Counted from the first letter of the stretch, positions 1 to 6,111 are shown. The stretch is 6,829 bases of DNA from Bacillota bacterium (GCA_023623095.1 JAMNXX010000326.1:1-6829); one strand, 5' to 3'. Made by a program: numbers and translations. The notes: generated from the letters alone by a model not told the origin.

Positions 1-8
1 GTTCAGTA

Positions 9-17
9 TGCTATAAT
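9..17 (+). promoter_or_regulatory. Extended -10 promoter element
   Basis: TGCTATAAT is a perfect extended -10 (TGn followed by TATAAT). The matching -35 would lie off the left edge, so only half the promoter can be seen. Transcription would start near position 24 and run into the AT-rich stretch. In AT-rich DNA a TATAAT can occur by chance; the TG extension raises its credibility somewhat. Confidence 0.4.
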
Positions 18-30
18 TTATTTATAGTAT

Positions 31-50
31 TTCTTAAAAATTCTTAAAAA
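31..50. repeat. Tandem direct repeat, 2 x TTCTTAAAAA
   Basis: Two exact, adjacent copies of the 10-mer TTCTTAAAAA occupy 31-40 and 41-50. They sit just downstream of the predicted start site of the edge promoter. In such AT-rich DNA this may be replication slippage rather than a binding site. Confidence 0.6.
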
Positions 51-214
51 AGCTTCATTAAATTTCGTTGGAGTTATATATTTCAAAGGTTCATAAGATC
101 TCATTAATTTATAAAAATCATGCAATCCTTTAAATTTTTAAAAATGAGTTATTAAAAAAATCATTAACCAATTAATTTTTTAAGATCCTATGAAATCTTT
201 TAATTCTGCTGATA

Positions 215-412
215 GTGGATTTGGGTTTAAGTGCAGTTGCAAACTATTTTTTGTGTATTAGCATGGGGCAGAGCGTCTTTTTCGCGGAAACCGCTATAGT
301 AATATTGGTAACAGGGCTATTGATACCGTCAAAACAATTGTTTGTTGTTTTTATTAAAAGAACATTAAAAGCAATTCCATTGGTAGCTTTGTTTCTACAT
401 TCTTTATTTTGA
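215..412 (+). CDS. Doubtful small hydrophobic ORF, possibly a membrane-protein remnant
   Basis: A GTG-initiated ORF of 65 codons, mostly hydrophobic, with perhaps two membrane-spanning stretches (about residues 19-37 and 41-65) and a short basic patch (K-R-T-L-K) between them. No Shine-Dalgarno sequence precedes the GTG. The same frame stays hydrophobic upstream back to the TGA at 191-193, with N-L-L-I-L-L-I just before the GTG. This suggests the 3' remnant of a longer membrane protein rather than an intact small gene. The hydrophobic pattern faintly recalls the C-terminal helices of polytopic proteins such as AgrB, but no diagnostic residue is visible and I do not assign a family. It could equally be a chance ORF. 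Confidence 0.22.
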   Translation: MDLGLSAVANYFLCISMGQSVFFAETAIVILVTGLLIPSKQLFVVFIKRTLKAIPLVALFLHSLF

Positions 413-757
413 GTAAAAGACTTTGATGGTTTTAAAAATCATTATTATACTAGACGTAGTGATAACTTTTGATATTAGAGATGATATCCATATATTCAGC
501 AATCCTATTGACTTTGAAAGGATGTATGCAGTTGAGAAAATAAGAATAATCTGGCGTAAAAATTAAATTCATAAATTATAAGAAATTCTTCCGGTTTTTT
601 GAAAAAGTGATGCAAACATAAAGCTGCATGCAATAAATATACCGCTTGAACTAATAGCGCGTAGAGTGTTGTGCAATCTATGGAAATTATTTCAGTCGAT
701 GTATCGAATAGTAAGGTTTGTGTAGAGAATAATAAAGCTCAATAGCAATTTGTTACC

Positions 758-764
758 GGGGAGG
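758..764 (+). promoter_or_regulatory. Ribosome binding site fixing the radical SAM start
   Basis: GGGGAGG is a near-ideal Shine-Dalgarno sequence. It lies 6 nt before the ATG at 771 but only 3 nt before the ATG at 768, so 771 is preferred. A TTG at 750 in the same frame would place this site inside the coding region and is rejected. Confidence 0.8.
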
Positions 765-770
765 AAAATG

Positions 771-2045
771 ATGATTACAGATTTTTTGCGCAGGGTAGTA
801 TTAGGGAAAAAGGAAAAATTTTTATTTCAAAGATACCAGGACGGCTTCATTGATTTCAATCAAATTCCTGAAGGAATTGGTCTTTATATTCATATTCCTT
901 TTTGCAGAAGCATTTGCCCTTATTGTCCTTATAATAAAGAAATTTATAAAAAAGAAAAGGTGTTAAAATATAAGGAGGCACTTTTAAAGGAGCTGGAGTT
1001 ATATAAAAACCGGCTTTTCGATAAAAAAATTTCTTCCCTTTATATTGGAGGAGGGACTCCGGCTCTATTGATTCACGAATTAAAAGAAATCATCCAATGG
1101 ATGCGAAACCATTATTCTTTTTATGGTGATATTGGAATTGAGTTATATCCTGCAGAGGTAGATGAAGAACTCCTCTATATTTTGCGTGAAATCGGGGTTA
1201 ACTTGATCAGCCTCGGGATACAAACTTTCAATGAAAATGCATTAAAACTTTTAGGTCGAAATTATGGAGAAGCTGAGATTGATCAGGCACTACGGCTTAT
1301 AAGCGGGTTCGATTTTCAGTGCGTGGATGTGGACATTATGACCAATTTGCCGGGACAAACCATGAAGGATATTGAATATGACTTAAGGAAGATTTATGCT
1401 TATGAAATTGATCAGCTTTCGGTTTATCCACTCATTCTTTTTCCAATGACACAATTAAAGGAAGCATTCCGAGAAAAAGGATTAAAGCGCTTTAGTGAAC
1501 TTGAAGAAGCAAAGATATTAAAAATAATCGATCGGATTTCCAAAGCATATGGGTATGAAAGAAGTTCCATATGGACTTATGGAAAAGATAAAAACATCCG
1601 ATATACCTCGGTTACCCGAGAAAGCTTTATTGGGATGGGGGCAGGGGCGAGCTCTCATTTTGGAGGATATTTTTATTTGAATACATTCAATGTAGATGCG
1701 TATATTCAGGCTTTGCAAGAAAAAATTCTCCCGATCAATCTTGTCAATCAAATGACAGAACGGGAAAAGATGATTTTTTGGATTTTTTGGAGATGCTATG
1801 ATGGAGTGATTGATGAGAAGAAATTTCGGGAACAATTTCAAAAAAATATGCAGAGAGAATTCAAACTGCTTTTCCAAGGGCTCAAGGCCTTTAGAATGAT
1901 AGAGAAGCAGGGAGAAAAGTGGATATTAACCGACTTCGGGCGATATGTTTATCATTTTGTGGAAAAACAGTATTCCATTCATTATCTGAATGATTTATGG
2001 CAGCAGTCAATGAAGCAGCCTTGGATCGAAGAGGTACAGTTATAA
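771..2045 (+). CDS. HemN/HemW-like radical SAM protein (coproporphyrinogen oxidase-like family)
   Basis: A cytoplasmic 4Fe-4S radical S-adenosylmethionine protein of 424 residues. The cluster motif C45-x3-C49-x2-C52 follows an H-I-P-F segment. Further family landmarks are G-G-G-T-P (93-97), S-L-G-I-Q-T-F (147-153), L-P-G-Q-T (193-197) and G-M-G-A-G-A-S-S-H (288-296). A C-terminal region from about residue 325 resembles the HemN_C domain. Length and domain order fit the HemN/HemW superfamily. The residues after the third cysteine are P-Y-N-K, whereas oxygen-independent coproporphyrinogen oxidase HemN has a fourth cysteine there (CxxxCxxCxC). I therefore do not call it HemN. It could be a heme chaperone (HemW), a heme-degrading or methyl-transferring relative, or something else; the substrate is unknown. 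No heme biosynthesis gene is adjacent. The gene appears to stand alone, with 180 bp before the next gene and no clear terminator hairpin. Confidence 0.85.
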   Translation: MITDFLRRVVLGKKEKFLFQRYQDGFIDFNQIPEGIGLYIHIPFCRSICPYCPYNKEIYKKEKVLKYKEALLKELELYKNRLFDKKISSLYIGGGTPALLIHELKEIIQWMRNHYSFYGDIGIELYPAEVDEELLYILREIGVNLISLGIQTFNENALKLLGRNYGEAEIDQALRLISGFDFQCVDVDIMTNLPGQTMKDIEYDLRKIYAYEIDQLSVYPLILFPMTQLKEAFREKGLKRFSELEEAKILKIIDRISKAYGYERSSIWTYGKDKNIRYTSVTRESFIGMGAGASSHFGGYFYLNTFNVDAYIQALQEKILPINLVNQMTEREKMIFWIFWRCYDGVIDEKKFREQFQKNMQREFKLLFQGLKAFRMIEKQGEKWILTDFGRYVYHFVEKQYSIHYLNDLWQQSMKQPWIEEVQL

Positions 2046-2137
2046 AAATCAGCATAAAAAACAATAAAATTGGATATTGCATCACAAAGGAAGTCCGTTG
2101 TTTGTATAGAAATAAAATATTTTTAGACTAATGATGT

Positions 2138-2166
2138 TTCATATCAAAAATGATAAAATGTAAAAT
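2138..2166 (+). promoter_or_regulatory. Candidate sigma-A promoter for the DUF5685/J-domain cluster
   Basis: TTCATA (2138-2143) and TAAAAT (2161-2166) are separated by 17 nt, which is ideal spacing. The -10 matches the consensus at 5 of 6 positions and the -35 at 4 of 6. Transcription would begin near 2173, giving a leader of about 50 nt. The surrounding DNA is AT-rich, so chance matches are possible. Confidence 0.4.
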
Positions 2167-2225
2167 AGTATGATGTTCAGTTGAGTGGATTGAAATTTTG
2201 ATTTTTATAGAAATGAGTGAAGTAT

Positions 2226-3113
2226 TTGTTTGGTTATGTAATGCCCTATAAAGATGAGTTAAAAGTTCGGGAGTATCATTTATTTAAGGCGTATTACTGC
2301 GGTCTCTGCAAGATACTTGGAAAACAGTTTAATCAATTGGTGCGGATGGGACTGAGCCATGATTTTGTATTTTTGGCGCTTCTTTTATCTGCTATTTTAT
2401 ATGAAAAAGAAGAAATTTTATCCCAGAGGTGTTTGTATAATCCGATAGGGAAAAAGCCTATCGTTGCTTCAAATGAGGCGCTTCGATACAGCGCTCATAT
2501 GAGCGTGATCCTGACTTGGTTTCATTTGCTCGATGATTGGAAGGATGATCGGAGTATTTCTGCTCTTGCAGCGATGCCGGTGTATATTTTGCCTATACGC
2601 AATGCGAGGAAAGAGTACTCGGAAAAATATTGCAAGATTCAGGATTATTTGAAACAGTTATCAGATTTAGAAAAAGGACGCTGCGATCGGCTCGATGAAA
2701 TTGCAGATGTTTTTGCAAAAATCATGCAGGAGATTTTTGTACCTCCATTCATAGAGGATGAGAGAACGCAGAAGATTCTTTCATTGCTTGGATATGATTT
2801 AGGAAGGTGGATTTATCTATTAGATGCTTTCCATGATCTCGAAAAGGATTCGGAAAGAGGACGGTACAATCCCATTCTCCTTCAATATCAACACAATTCA
2901 AAAGAAGATATAAAAGAATTCATCGAAAAAGTTCGAGTTCCATTGGAAGATACTTTATATTTTACATTGGATCATGGGGCTAGATCCTATGAATTATTGG
3001 AAATTAAACAAAACAAAGTAATTTTAGATAATATTTTTTATCTGGGAACAAGAAGGAAGATGGAACAAATATTTGAAAAAGGGAGTTGTTCTAAAGATGA
3101 GAGATCCTTATGA
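2226..3113 (+). CDS. DUF5685-like protein with two aspartate-rich motifs
   Basis: A 295-residue, predominantly helical protein that opens M-F-G-Y-V and continues with an E-L-K-V-R-E-Y segment and a Y-Y-C-G-L-C motif (C25, C28). I recognise this as the DUF5685 family of Firmicutes, which has no established function as far as I know. I chose the TTG at 2226 because it gives the family-typical M-F-G-Y-V start and has GAGTGA 5 nt upstream. A GTG at 2217 would add three residues but lacks a good ribosome binding site. Two acidic motifs stand out: D103-D-W-K-D-D108, and D200-x3-D204-x3-D208 followed by G-R-Y-N-P. The second resembles the second aspartate motif of squalene/phytoene synthases, so a helical prenyl-synthase-like fold is possible; this is inference. 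There is no signal peptide and no obvious membrane segment. The last 17 bp overlap the next gene, which implies translational coupling. Confidence 0.78.
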   Translation: MFGYVMPYKDELKVREYHLFKAYYCGLCKILGKQFNQLVRMGLSHDFVFLALLLSAILYEKEEILSQRCLYNPIGKKPIVASNEALRYSAHMSVILTWFHLLDDWKDDRSISALAAMPVYILPIRNARKEYSEKYCKIQDYLKQLSDLEKGRCDRLDEIADVFAKIMQEIFVPPFIEDERTQKILSLLGYDLGRWIYLLDAFHDLEKDSERGRYNPILLQYQHNSKEDIKEFIEKVRVPLEDTLYFTLDHGARSYELLEIKQNKVILDNIFYLGTRRKMEQIFEKGSCSKDERSL

Positions 3114-3720
3114 AGTGCTGGGAGTCCGCCCAGGGGCCAGTGAAGAAGAGATCAGGCGGGCTTATCGGGAGCTCGCCAGAAAATATCATCCGGATCAGTA
3201 TGCCGATCATCCCCTTTCGGGATTGGCGCAGGAAAAAATGAAGGAGATCAATGAGGCATATGATTTCCTCATGAAGAATAAAAATGGATATGGGAGGAAA
3301 AGGCCCCATCAGGAGCAACAGGGGTATTATCAGAACCGGTCATACCGTGAAGATGATTCTATTTACAGTCGGATTCGGACGATCATTGAATCAGGAAATA
3401 TTGAAGAGGCGGATCGGATGCTGGACGGCATATCGAATCGGGGTGCAGAATGGAATTATCTAAAAGGAATTATCTTAACAAGGAGGGGCTGGTACAATCA
3501 GGCGCAGCAGCATTTTCAGATGGCGGTGGCGATGGATCCGACCAATCCGGAATATCAGTCGGCTTTTTATAATTTTGCTCAAAGGAATCGGATGTATCGG
3601 GATGTGGGAAATGGAATGGGATACGGAGGCGGTATGTCTGCCTGTGATTGCTGTGCAACGCTGTATTGTGCAGATTGCTGCTGTGAATGTATGGGCGGAG
3701 ACTTGATCAACTGTTTTTGA
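3097..3720 (+). CDS. J-domain protein with TPR-like middle and cysteine-rich C-terminal tail
   Basis: A 207-residue DnaJ-type co-chaperone-like protein. The J domain fills residues 3-60 and has the invariant H31-P-D33 loop that stimulates DnaK/Hsp70 ATPase. A polar linker rich in Q, Y and R (64-84) leads to a helical segment (about 86-162) resembling one or two TPR units. After a glycine-rich spacer (171-179), the last 25 residues carry nine cysteines (183, 185, 186, 191, 194, 195, 196, 198, 206) in a C-x-C-C / C-x2-C-C-C-x-C pattern ending near G-G-D-L-I. The G/F region and DnaJ-type zinc-finger repeats (CxxCxGxG) are absent, so this is not canonical DnaJ. The tail may bind metal or be modified; this is inference. 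The ATG at 3097 lies inside the end of the preceding gene, with GGGAG 11 nt upstream, so coupled translation with the DUF5685-like gene is likely. Confidence 0.87.
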   Translation: MRDPYEVLGVRPGASEEEIRRAYRELARKYHPDQYADHPLSGLAQEKMKEINEAYDFLMKNKNGYGRKRPHQEQQGYYQNRSYREDDSIYSRIRTIIESGNIEEADRMLDGISNRGAEWNYLKGIILTRRGWYNQAQQHFQMAVAMDPTNPEYQSAFYNFAQRNRMYRDVGNGMGYGGGMSACDCCATLYCADCCCECMGGDLINCF

Positions 3721-3761
3721 TGTGGGTAAGATGCAGAACTTATTTTCAATCAAACGATAAA

Positions 3762-3804
3762 TTCCCAGCTCTCCGAGTGTTGGGAACGTGCCGCAGGAAT
3801 CCTG
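3762..3804 (+). repeat. Pair of inverted repeats between the J-domain and membrane-protein genes
   Basis: TTCCCA (3762-3767) pairs with TGGGAA (3781-3786), and inside that loop CTC/GAG can pair around TCC. Immediately downstream, CAGGA-A-TCCTG (3794-3804) is a second perfect inverted repeat. No run of T follows, so this is not a standard terminator. It ends about 10 nt before the ribosome binding site of the next gene and could be an RNA regulatory or processing element. It matches no riboswitch class that I recognise. Confidence 0.4.
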
Positions 3805-3826
3805 AAATGGTTGGAGAGGTGATGGA

Positions 3827-4354
3827 ATGCCTAGACAGTTGCAAGGAAATATGGGCAGAAAGGTAGCGCTTGGCGGACTTGTAACGGCATTGGCGGTGAT
3901 TTGCCTGTATTTGAGCAATGTCCTACCGACAAACCGCTTGTTTTTCTATGCGCTCAGCACCGTATTTTTACTGGCGGTGGTGGTAGAACACGGACCGGCT
4001 TCTGCTTTTGTGGTATATGCGGCGACGACGCTTGTAGCAGCGATCCTTTTACCAAATAAGATATCGCTGATCCCCTATATTTTGTTTTTTGGATATTATG
4101 GAATCTTCAAGCATTTTGTTGAAAAGATTCAGCACTTTATCCTGGAATGGATTTTAAAGCTATTGGCATTTACAGCTGCAATGGGTGTGACCTATTGGCT
4201 CGTATCTTCTGTATTTTTTCAATCGGTTACGTTCAAATTCCCATTAGGGTGGATGGTACTGCTGGCAGAAGTAATTTTTATCATCTATGATATTGCATAC
4301 AGCTTAGCTGCAAAGTATTATATGCAGCGGATTCGGAAGCTCATTGGAAGATAA
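3827..4354 (+). CDS. Six-helix integral membrane protein, ECF S-component-like architecture
   Basis: A 175-residue, very hydrophobic protein with about six predicted membrane helices (roughly residues 13-32, 37-54, 57-75, 79-95, 107-130, 140-163), short basic loops and a basic C-terminal end (M-Q-R-I-R-K-L-I-G-R). GAGAGG lies 7 nt before the ATG, which supports this start. Size and helix count match substrate-binding S components of energy-coupling-factor transporters, and the N-L-P-T/L-P-N-K loop style is reminiscent, but no substrate-specific motif is visible. It is therefore called only a membrane protein of unknown function. It follows the J-domain gene in the same direction after 106 bp and has no obvious promoter of its own, so it may be the third member of that cluster. 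A bidirectional terminator follows directly. Confidence 0.75.
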   Translation: MPRQLQGNMGRKVALGGLVTALAVICLYLSNVLPTNRLFFYALSTVFLLAVVVEHGPASAFVVYAATTLVAAILLPNKISLIPYILFFGYYGIFKHFVEKIQHFILEWILKLLAFTAAMGVTYWLVSSVFFQSVTFKFPLGWMVLLAEVIFIIYDIAYSLAAKYYMQRIRKLIGR

Positions 4355-4394
4355 AAAAGCCTTCCCAAAACACAGATACAATGGGAAAGCTTTT
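4355..4394. terminator. Bidirectional rho-independent terminator between convergent genes
   Basis: AAAAGCCTTCCCA (4355-4367) pairs with TGGGAAAGCTTTT (4382-4394), giving 12 of 13 possible pairs with one C/A mismatch and a 14-nt loop. A run of A on the left and of T on the right lets it act in both directions. It ends the plus-strand membrane-protein gene and touches the stop codon of the minus-strand gene at 4394. Confidence 0.8.
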
Positions 4395-4660
4395 CATTTA
4401 TTATTTAGATTTAAAAACGCAGCAAAAATAGCTCCAAACAAGATGCCTTCCAATATGGTTGCAACGCTAAGCGGAACTTTCAGAATTTTTTCGATCACAA
4501 AGAAAAAAACGATAAAAACACCCAAACCGATCAGCAGGAAATAAAGGCGTTGGTGCATGCTGCTCCATTTTCTTTTAAAGTGATAACTGAATCCAATTTG
4601 GAAAAAACAAATAAATGAAATACATAAAGAAACTGCAAACAGGATCTTTTGAAATAACAT
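4394..4660 (-). CDS. Small membrane protein of unknown function, 88 residues
   Basis: An 88-residue protein with three probable membrane helices (about residues 4-24, 41-62 and 66-85), a basic loop between the first two (H-F-K-R-K-W) and a short polar C-terminus. A strong ribosome binding site reading AGAGGTGA on the minus strand precedes the ATG by about 5 nt, so the gene is very probably real. A good promoter lies about 130 bp upstream on the same strand. It converges with the six-helix membrane protein and shares its terminator. I do not recognise the family. A small ORF on the opposite strand across its 3' end is a shadow. Confidence 0.72.
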   Translation of the reverse strand: MLFQKILFAVSLCISFICFFQIGFSYHFKRKWSSMHQRLYFLLIGLGVFIVFFFVIEKILKVPLSVATILEGILFGAIFAAFLNLNNK

Positions 4661-4680
4661 TTTTTCACCTCTTTTTTTTG

Positions 4681-4740
4681 GGCAAATTCTTCAAGAGAGC
4701 AATTCAGCTTTTTCTTTAAAATGCTTTCTTTTCATTTGCC
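4681..4740 (-). promoter_or_regulatory. Long hairpin in the leader of the small membrane-protein gene
   Basis: On the minus strand, GGCAAAT (4740-4734) pairs perfectly with ATTTGCC (4687-4681). Inside this stem, AAGAAAGC pairs with GCTCTCTT at 7 of 8 positions. The structure sits within the predicted transcript leader, ending about 10 nt upstream of the ribosome binding site. On the plus strand it also folds and is followed by GGTTTTT, so weak terminator activity against read-through toward proC is an alternative role. Confidence 0.4.
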
Positions 4741-4784
4741 GGTTTTTCTGGTATTTTGAGGGTGCTGCAAACGGCCGGGACCTT

Positions 4785-4813
4785 TTGATTTTATTATAAA
4801 GGATATGGACAAT
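4785..4813 (+). promoter_or_regulatory. Weak candidate promoter for proC
   Basis: TTGATT (4785-4790), a 17-nt spacer and GACAAT (4808-4813) would start transcription near 4820, about 60 nt before the proC start. The -10 is a poor match. It overlaps the stronger minus-strand promoter, so the two divergent genes could compete for RNA polymerase here. Confidence 0.25.
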
Positions 4814-4822
4814 GGCTTTCAA
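4793..4822 (-). promoter_or_regulatory. Sigma-A promoter for the minus-strand small membrane protein
   Basis: Read on the minus strand, TTGAAA (4822-4817) is followed after 18 nt by a perfect TATAAT (4798-4793). Transcription would start near 4786, leaving a leader of about 125 nt before the ATG at 4660. Confidence 0.6.
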
Positions 4823-4864
4823 GTAAAAAAGGAATGAAAATGAATCGATATTCTAAAATGATAC

Positions 4865-4872
4865 GGGGAGGG
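4865..4872 (+). promoter_or_regulatory. Ribosome binding site fixing the proC start
   Basis: GGGGAGGG lies 6 nt before the ATG at 4879. It rules out the in-frame ATGs at 4834, 4840 and 4858, which would put this site inside the coding region and add an atypical N-terminus. Confidence 0.85.
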
Positions 4873-4878
4873 CTTTCT

Positions 4879-5691
4879 ATGCAAAGGATATTGGGATTGA
4901 TTGGAAGCGGAAATATGGGACAGGCTATCATAGGGGGAATCATCAAGGCAGAACGCTTTTTGCCTGAAAATATTTTTGCTTCAGATGTGAATGAAAAAAC
5001 TTTAACATCGATTTCTGAAAAATATGGAATTAAAACGACAATAGATAATAATGAAGTGGCAAGGGCAGCCGATATTTTGATATTGTCTGTAAAACCTCAT
5101 TTATATCCTGCGGTGATCCGTCAGATCCGGGATCAGATCAAGCAAAATGCGATTATCGTAACCATCGCTGCAGGAAAAGCGATTCGGGAAACAGAAGAGG
5201 CATTTGGAAGAAGGATCAAGGTTGTCCGGGTGATGCCGAATACACCGGCCCTTGTGGGAGAAGGAATGACTGCTTTATGTCCAAACGATATGCTTACGGA
5301 AGAAGAAAAGGAAGAAGTCATCCATCTATTTGAAAGCGTTGGCAAAGTAGAAGTAGTCCCTGAGAATTTGATGGATGCGGTAACTGCCGTAAGCGGATCC
5401 TCTCCTGCTTATGTATATTTGTTGATTGAAGCGATGGCAGATGCAGCGGTGCTTTCCGGTATGCCAAGAGACCAGGCATATCGAATGGCTTCTCAGGCAG
5501 TGCTCGGATCGGCAAAGATGGTTTTGGAAACAGGGATGCATCCAGGGGCCTTGAAAGATATGGTTTGTTCTCCGGGAGGAACGACCATTGAGGCGGTATC
5601 GGTATTAGAAGAAAAGGGATTGCGTTCCGCAATTATCGCTGCGATGAAAGCTTGTACTGATAAATCGATTGCAATGACATCACAAAAATAA
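4879..5691 (+). CDS. proC: Pyrroline-5-carboxylate reductase (ProC)
   Basis: Cytoplasmic enzyme that reduces 1-pyrroline-5-carboxylate to L-proline with NAD(P)H, the last step of proline synthesis. At 270 residues it has the usual family length. The N-terminal Rossmann fold shows the dinucleotide motif G9-S-G-N-M-G14, then the family segments S-V-K-P and V-M-P-N-T-P. The C-terminal helical dimerisation and substrate domain contains A-V-S-G-S-S-P-A-Y, with the P5CR signature further on around S-P-G-G-T-T-I-E-A. All key segments are intact. The start is set by the strong ribosome binding site at 4865-4872. No proA or proB is adjacent, so the gene appears to be expressed alone. A T-rich stretch follows the stop codon but forms no clear hairpin. 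Confidence 0.96.
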   Translation: MQRILGLIGSGNMGQAIIGGIIKAERFLPENIFASDVNEKTLTSISEKYGIKTTIDNNEVARAADILILSVKPHLYPAVIRQIRDQIKQNAIIVTIAAGKAIRETEEAFGRRIKVVRVMPNTPALVGEGMTALCPNDMLTEEEKEEVIHLFESVGKVEVVPENLMDAVTAVSGSSPAYVYLLIEAMADAAVLSGMPRDQAYRMASQAVLGSAKMVLETGMHPGALKDMVCSPGGTTIEAVSVLEEKGLRSAIIAAMKACTDKSIAMTSQK

Positions 5692-5721
5692 GAAAGATTT
5701 TTTATTTTTTACAAAAATGAA

Positions 5722-5750
5722 TTGAAATCCTTCAAAGGGAATGATAGGAT
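5722..5750 (+). promoter_or_regulatory. Sigma-A promoter of the cold-shock gene
   Basis: TTGAAA (5722-5727), a 17-nt spacer and TAGGAT (5745-5750) form a good promoter, predicting a start near 5757 and a leader of about 40 nt. The -35 overlaps a small inverted repeat, TTGAA-ATCC-TTCAA (5722-5735). The leader is much shorter than the long 5' leader of E. coli cspA. Confidence 0.55.
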
Positions 5751-5796
5751 AAGAAGGCAACGAATTGCAAAACAAAAATTTTTGGAGGATTGTTCA

Positions 5797-5986
5797 ATGA
5801 AAACAGGTACAGTTAAATGGTTTAACAGTGAAAAAGGGTTTGGATTTATTTCTGTGGAAGGAGAAAGTGATCTCTGGGATCAAAGGAGATGGATTCAGAA
5901 CGCTTGAAGAGGGCGAAAAGGTTGAATTTGAAGTTATAGAAGGTGCGAAAGGCCCTCAAGCAACGAATGTAGTGAAAGTATACTAG
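5797..5986 (+). pseudogene. Cold-shock protein (CspA family) broken by an apparent 14-nt deletion
   Basis: Cold-shock proteins are small single-domain nucleic-acid chaperones that bind single-stranded RNA and DNA. The first 25 residues are a textbook N-terminus ([10 protein letters not shown]) with RNP1 intact (K-G-F-G-F-I). After the G-E-S-D codons, ending at 5871, the frame is lost and reaches TGA at 5905-5907, giving a 36-residue peptide. From 5873 another frame resumes the family sequence (S-G-I-K-G-D-G-F, then [12 protein letters not shown]) and stops at TAG 5984-5986. The span is 190 nt; restoring 14 nt gives 204 nt, a standard 67-residue protein. The missing piece is the RNP2 segment, normally V-F-V-H-F. 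GGAGG lies 8 nt before the ATG, and promoter and terminator are intact, so the lesion looks recent. A sequencing or assembly error is possible, although 14 nt is not a homopolymer slip. Confidence 0.9.
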
Positions 5987-6021
5987 AATATAATTTATAT
6001 TTTAATATATTTGAAGCTACA

Positions 6022-6051
6022 AAAAAAGCGCTGAGTTCTCAGCGCTTTTTT
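6022..6051. terminator. Perfect bidirectional rho-independent terminator
   Basis: AGCGCTGA (6027-6034) and TCAGCGCT (6039-6046, shifted by the GTTC loop region) form a GC-rich stem extended by A and T runs on either side: AAAAAA before and TTTTTT after. It terminates the cold-shock transcript on the plus strand and the converging TlpA-like gene on the minus strand. Confidence 0.93.
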
Positions 6052-6111
6052 GTTTTCATATTCATGTTGTTAGTCGCTCATTCAATTTTAAGAAGTTGGT
6101 TTAAGAATGAT

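Larger units (their letters stand above)
1..770. other. AT-rich stretch with no convincing gene
   Basis: This segment is clearly richer in A+T than the rest of the window, especially before position 210. I found no gene here that I would defend. It holds an extended -10 element near the left edge, a tandem decamer, three copies of TCATTAA (55, 101, 161), the doubtful hydrophobic ORF at 215-412, and a 46-codon ATG ORF at 426-566 that has no ribosome binding site and no recognisable family. A TGCATGCA palindrome lies at 625-632 and an imperfect palindrome, TCGAT-GT-ATCGA, at 696-707, upstream of the radical SAM gene. Either could be an operator, but nothing in the sequence proves it. No tRNA, rRNA or transposase was seen. 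The stretch may be a decayed gene plus regulatory DNA. Confidence 0.5.

Noticed and set aside
190..261. 23-codon ORF with C-S-C motif, considered as a signalling peptide
   Set aside because: It has no ribosome binding site, overlaps another frame and lacks a neighbouring processing or export gene; most likely chance.
3073..3096. Upstream TTG start for the J-domain protein
   Set aside because: It adds eight residues not typical of a J domain; the ATG at 3097 leads directly into M-R-D-P-Y-E-V-L-G.
3475..3918. 147-codon minus-strand ORF opposite the J-domain gene
   Set aside because: It is antisense to a clearly coding J-domain gene, crosses into the next gene and has an unstructured, low-complexity composition.
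4344..4544. 66-codon plus-strand ORF
   Set aside because: It runs through the terminator and lies antisense to the well-supported small membrane-protein gene.
4834..4878. N-terminal extension of ProC
   Set aside because: A strong ribosome binding site lies inside this stretch, and the family normally starts just before the G-x-G-x-x-G motif, as the ATG at 4879 gives.
5773..5784. CAAAAATTTTTG palindrome next to the cold-shock ribosome binding site
   Set aside because: It is a loopless A/T palindrome that cannot form a stable hairpin and is common in AT-rich leaders.
5722..5907. 61-codon ORF starting at TTG 5722
   Set aside because: The TTG is the -35 box of the promoter; the real start is the ATG at 5797 with GGAGG 8 nt upstream, and the product is a frameshifted cold-shock protein.
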